Assembly: GCA_937936675.1 (NCBI GenBank)
Contig: CALDDL010000067.1
Span: 1-26,900, forward strand
Direction of reading: 5' to 3'
From: an uncultured bacterium
GTDB taxonomy: Bacteria; Bacteroidota; Ignavibacteria; Ignavibacteriales; Melioribacteraceae
DNA length: 26,900 nt
This document shows, one piece after another, positions 24,000 to 26,900 of this stretch. The translations under genes were made by a program, and so were the position numbers. Within the stretch, counting starts at the first letter, position 1, and each line of letters starts with the position of its first letter. The notes beneath the pieces are model-generated. The model made no database searches and was not told where the DNA came from. It saw only the letters and a list, made by a program, of their open reading frames with translations.

Positions 24000-25154
24000 T
24001 TAGAATTCAATTATGTTTACTAATTTGCCATCTTCTTTGAGTCTATTGATGATAAGGGGGATGATTCTTTGACGAGTGAGAATACCACTTTGAACAAAGC
24101 TGATATCATCGCTTGCGGGATTAATTGACTTCCCAAGAAAGATATTTATTTTATCTGCGCCATTGAGCATGGAATATAATTCAGTAACGGGACTATTTTT
24201 TTCAAACTTAGAAAAGTCTTCTTCCCAAACATTATAAAGTTGATTAAGCGTAACGGCACCTTCGGTAACCAAATCTATTCCTTCGATGGAATAATCGGGC
24301 GGGGCAATCATACTGTTAAAACTTGGGTTGATCTCAAATTCTTTATTAAGTACTTTTGCAGTCAACTTTGCAGTAGTAGCACCGCATACAATTTTAAGAC
24401 CTTCATTAGAAAGGAATTTTGAGATTATATTAAAATCGTCTTCGGGATTAGCAGGAGGACCGCTGAAAAGATTGACTACTCTTCCCTTTCTGCATTGAAC
24501 AAGAGAAACAGTCAGATCATCTCCCGGTTCCTTATGCCAATATTTATATGCTTCATCAATTATAAGCTTTGGAAGCTCGATAGTTTTAGCACCATTCTTA
24601 AGGCATTCGGAAACAAACTTATTAACGTTCTCACTCCCCCATCCATGAGGAAGACCTTTCCCAAGTCCTGCCTGAGTTATACCATCACTCATTAATAAAA
24701 GTCCTTCGCCGATAGCAAGTGAGCAATTCCATTCATTTACAACACCATCTCCGAATTGATGAGTCATCCCTTTTAATAAAGTGGAATATCTTTTTGCAAC
24801 AAATATTGGTTCCGGCATATCGTAAGTAAATACAGATGCGATACCATCATTCAATATTCTGACAGAAGAAAAGAAAGCACAAGGCAGATCCTTAGCACGA
24901 GCGTCTTCCATTGTTTTAATTACCGAACCGAAAGTCTGTCTAAGAGTAAAACCTGAAGAGACCATCTCCTTCATTCTCGAAATTGTCATTGTAGCTGCGA
25001 GATTTGCTTTAAGACCTGAGCCGACTCCATCACAAAGAAAATGAATGGTAGAGGTATTATCTCTGTAGTTACCCGTTACATCTCCATTAGGTTTATTAAC
25101 CTTTTTGGAGATCTGTTCTGTAATTATTTCTGTGTGGATGTATCCCATTTCCAA
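24000..25154 (-). CDS. SpoIIE-type PP2C phosphatase coupled to the sensory hydrogenase
   Basis: A serine/threonine phosphatase of the PP2C/SpoIIE type, 384 residues as called. Metal-binding motifs are intact: CDGVGSG (Asp42), LLMSDGI (Asp157) and GDDLTV (Asp212/Asp213). Residues about 227-384 form a further domain (VCGATTAKLTAKVL, PPDYSIEGIDLVTEGAVTL, DISFVQSGIL) that I cannot assign to a known fold. The gene overlaps the end of the HydS-like gene by about 30 bp, so the two are cotranslated. The longest frame starts with TTG at 25154; ATG at 25148 (third codon) is as likely, and neither has a good ribosome site. The target is probably a phosphorylated anti-sigma-antagonist or similar protein encoded elsewhere. 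Confidence 0.9.
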   Translation of the reverse strand: MEMGYIHTEIITEQISKKVNKPNGDVTGNYRDNTSTIHFLCDGVGSGLKANLAATMTISRMKEMVSSGFTLRQTFGSVIKTMEDARAKDLPCAFFSSVRILNDGIASVFTYDMPEPIFVAKRYSTLLKGMTHQFGDGVVNEWNCSLAIGEGLLLMSDGITQAGLGKGLPHGWGSENVNKFVSECLKNGAKTIELPKLIIDEAYKYWHKEPGDDLTVSLVQCRKGRVVNLFSGPPANPEDDFNIISKFLSNEGLKIVCGATTAKLTAKVLNKEFEINPSFNSMIAPPDYSIEGIDLVTEGAVTLNQLYNVWEEDFSKFEKNSPVTELYSMLNGADKINIFLGKSINPASDDISFVQSGILTRQRIIPLIINRLKEDGKLVNIIEF

Positions 25155-26887
25155 CTATTTTTTTTACCGGCGTTTTTATATTTCTCGTCATCGGTAAGTT
25201 TAACAAGATTTTCTACAAGTTCTTCCCCTTTTGCGGTGCTTTCGCCGAGAAGTTTTGCAAGCTGCTGCGCCATAGTGATTTGATGCTCTAGGAGTTCCTC
25301 CGCCTGCATTATTGTTTTCTTACGAAGTGAATCTAATTTTTCCACATCTGCAAGATTTTTTGTAATATCAACAAATATACCTACGATCTGCTCTTCATCT
25401 TTGAGCTTATAAATAATCTGACGGCAAACTAAATTATAATTTGTGTGGGTGGTATTGATTTCAATTTTATCTTCATCACCCTCTCTTAACTTAATAAATG
25501 GTTCGGGATCCATTAAGTAAGAAATTCTTTTATTGATAATGGAATTATTACACATAAAGAATTTTTTGAATGCAGGGTTCGCATGAATAATTTCTAATTC
25601 TTTATTAAGGACTACAATTCCATTAGGCGATGTATTAATTACCTTATCTGTCCTCTGCTCTGCTAGCCGTTTCATAAATGGAATGCATGACTCAATTTCC
25701 ACCATACCATTAAGGATTGCTTTTGCGTTATCGAGACATGAATCGAATCCACATGCCTGACAGTTTAATTGATCTTCAGGATTTGCTTTGCCTGTAAGTT
25801 CAAAAATATGACGAATCTGTTCATCGGTATAGTCCCGGTCGATTATAACTAAATTATTATTAAATGATGTCTTAAGATTAACAATCTGTTCGGGTATAAA
25901 TTCGGAAGTATCTAACTTATTCTTAGCATAATTAATCACACTCTCTTTGCGTGCGAAAGTTAATTTAGTATTGGGAAGTCCGGGACCATTAATACATCCC
26001 GACGAACAAACAAGTGGCTCAACAAAAATTTTTTCTTTAGTATCTTTAAATGAACGAATAGCGTCATCAATTCTTTCAAATCCACTCACCGAATAAACAG
26101 ATGAATTAAGATTATCGGTTTGGAGTTCGGCAGTCTTAGCCATACCACCCGATAAAGCATAAAGACGTGCATCTTTAGAGGCGGCTTCATCAAAATCTCC
26201 CGGCTCTAAAAGTCGGAAATCGATCTTCTCTTCTTCAATCCATTCGAGCAGTTCGGTAAAGGTAAGTACGGTATCAATCAAACCGGCATATTCTTCTCTT
26301 TCTGCTTCATGCTTTTTTGCAAGGCAGGGACCAACGAAAACTACTTTAGTATCTTTGCCGAGCTTTGATTTTAATCTTTTTGCATGTGCTATCATTGGAG
26401 AGGTGATAGGTAATAAATCTTTTATTAATTCAGGATTATATTTTTCTATATACTGAACAAATGATGGACATGCGGTGCCGATACAAAGTCCGCTTTTATT
26501 TTCAGCAAATATTTTAGATGATTCCTTTGCAACGAAATACGCCGCTTCGGCAGTTTCAGCGATATAAGAAAAACCTAGTTTTCTTAACAAGGTGGGGATT
26601 CTTTCTGTCTCCCACTCTTCAAAAATGGCAGGGAAAGACGGAGCAAGAGATACGGCAACATTTTCCCCTTCCCTTATATAAAACTTTACTTTATCAATAT
26701 CTCGTCTGAACTGTTTAGCATTCTGCGGACACTCTTTAATGCAAGTGCCGCAAAGAATACATTTATCAATCTCGACATAAGCCTGCCCGTCTCTCATGCT
26801 TATAGCATCCACCGGACAGTTTCTTAGGCAGCGATAACAATCTTTACATCTCGCCTTATTTGTATATAAAATTTGACCCTGTTTCAT
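25124..26887 (-). CDS. Putative sensory [FeFe]-hydrogenase (HydS-like) with PAS domain
   Basis: 587 residues. Two [4Fe-4S] sites at Cys14/17/20/24 and Cys43/46/49/53. The H-cluster domain has its four ligands at Cys140 (GTACP), Cys188 (GPCLAKKHE), and Cys294/Cys298 (CSSGC). In catalytic enzymes the residue before the first ligand is the proton-shuttle Cys; here it is Ala139. The Met near the second ligand is Gly186, and the one before the third is Leu292. Lys191 is kept. A further four-Cys cluster motif (Cys376/379/384/401) precedes a PAS domain (about 415-520) and a C-terminal coiled coil. This is the layout of sensory (group C, HydS) hydrogenases, with low turnover expected. The downstream phosphatase is the likely output. 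The start is ATG 26887. Confidence 0.92.
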   Translation of the reverse strand: MKQGQILYTNKARCKDCYRCLRNCPVDAISMRDGQAYVEIDKCILCGTCIKECPQNAKQFRRDIDKVKFYIREGENVAVSLAPSFPAIFEEWETERIPTLLRKLGFSYIAETAEAAYFVAKESSKIFAENKSGLCIGTACPSFVQYIEKYNPELIKDLLPITSPMIAHAKRLKSKLGKDTKVVFVGPCLAKKHEAEREEYAGLIDTVLTFTELLEWIEEEKIDFRLLEPGDFDEAASKDARLYALSGGMAKTAELQTDNLNSSVYSVSGFERIDDAIRSFKDTKEKIFVEPLVCSSGCINGPGLPNTKLTFARKESVINYAKNKLDTSEFIPEQIVNLKTSFNNNLVIIDRDYTDEQIRHIFELTGKANPEDQLNCQACGFDSCLDNAKAILNGMVEIESCIPFMKRLAEQRTDKVINTSPNGIVVLNKELEIIHANPAFKKFFMCNNSIINKRISYLMDPEPFIKLREGDEDKIEINTTHTNYNLVCRQIIYKLKDEEQIVGIFVDITKNLADVEKLDSLRKKTIMQAEELLEHQITMAQQLAKLLGESTAKGEELVENLVKLTDDEKYKNAGKKNSWKWDTSTQK

Positions 26888-26900
26888 TTAATTTTTTTTA

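Noticed and set aside
1..26900. tRNA, rRNA, CRISPR arrays, insertion sequences or prophage genes
   Set aside because: I looked for cloverleaf ends, regular spaced repeats and transposase motifs and saw none; nearly all sequence is accounted for by protein genes.

Overview
The window reads as chromosomal DNA from an AT-rich, Gram-negative, flagellated bacterium. The mix of a complete-looking flagellar export/rod cluster, a CheZ-type chemotaxis cluster, likely sigma-54 and sigma-28 promoters, a SusB-like GH97 glycosidase and a PAS-bearing sensory [FeFe]-hydrogenase fits the Ignavibacteria (Melioribacter-like relatives of Bacteroidota/Chlorobi) best. That placement is an inference from gene content; there is no rRNA in the window.

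Region 1 (1-8961, minus strand): a tightly packed flagellar operon read from right to left: flgB, flgC, a 77-residue protein of unknown function, fliE, fliF, fliG, fliH, fliI, fliJ, a YlxF/MotE-like gene and the 5' part of a very long fliK that leaves the window at its left edge. Junctions are 1-nt gaps or short overlaps, so translation is probably coupled throughout. A sigma-54-like promoter lies 45 bp upstream of the flgB start.

Region 2 (9085-16044, minus strand): a chemotaxis operon in the order HEAT-repeat gene, cheR, cheY, cheY, cheZ, cheA, cheB, 80-residue CxCG protein. It too begins downstream of a sigma-54-like promoter. It holds the whole phospho-relay and adaptation core but no cheW, cheD or receptor gene.

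Region 3 (16045-19120, plus strand): a divergent pair of sensor kinase genes, one short and soluble, the next a PAS-PAS-kinase-receiver hybrid. They are preceded by a near-perfect FliA (sigma-28) promoter and closed by an intrinsic terminator. This suggests that the two kinases are made as late flagellar genes.

Region 4 (19155-21706, minus strand): a soluble NtrB/FlgS-like kinase and an NtrC-family sigma-54 activator, the natural candidates for driving the sigma-54 promoters of regions 1 and 2. Beyond the activator lies a 261-bp intergenic region with paired 18-bp repeats, a hairpin and the best sigma-54 promoter of the window, directed at a 63-residue orphan gene.

Region 5 (21781-26887, minus strand): an exported GH97 glycosidase, then a SpoIIE-type phosphatase overlapping a HydS-like sensory hydrogenase with a PAS domain. 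The hydrogenase lacks the proton-shuttle cysteine, as expected for a sensor of H2 or redox state. The phosphatase carries a C-terminal domain I cannot assign.

Taken together the window looks like a regulatory hierarchy: kinase/NtrC to sigma-54 promoters (rod, export and chemotaxis genes), then sigma-28 to two more kinases. A separate H2/redox signalling pair lies at the right end.
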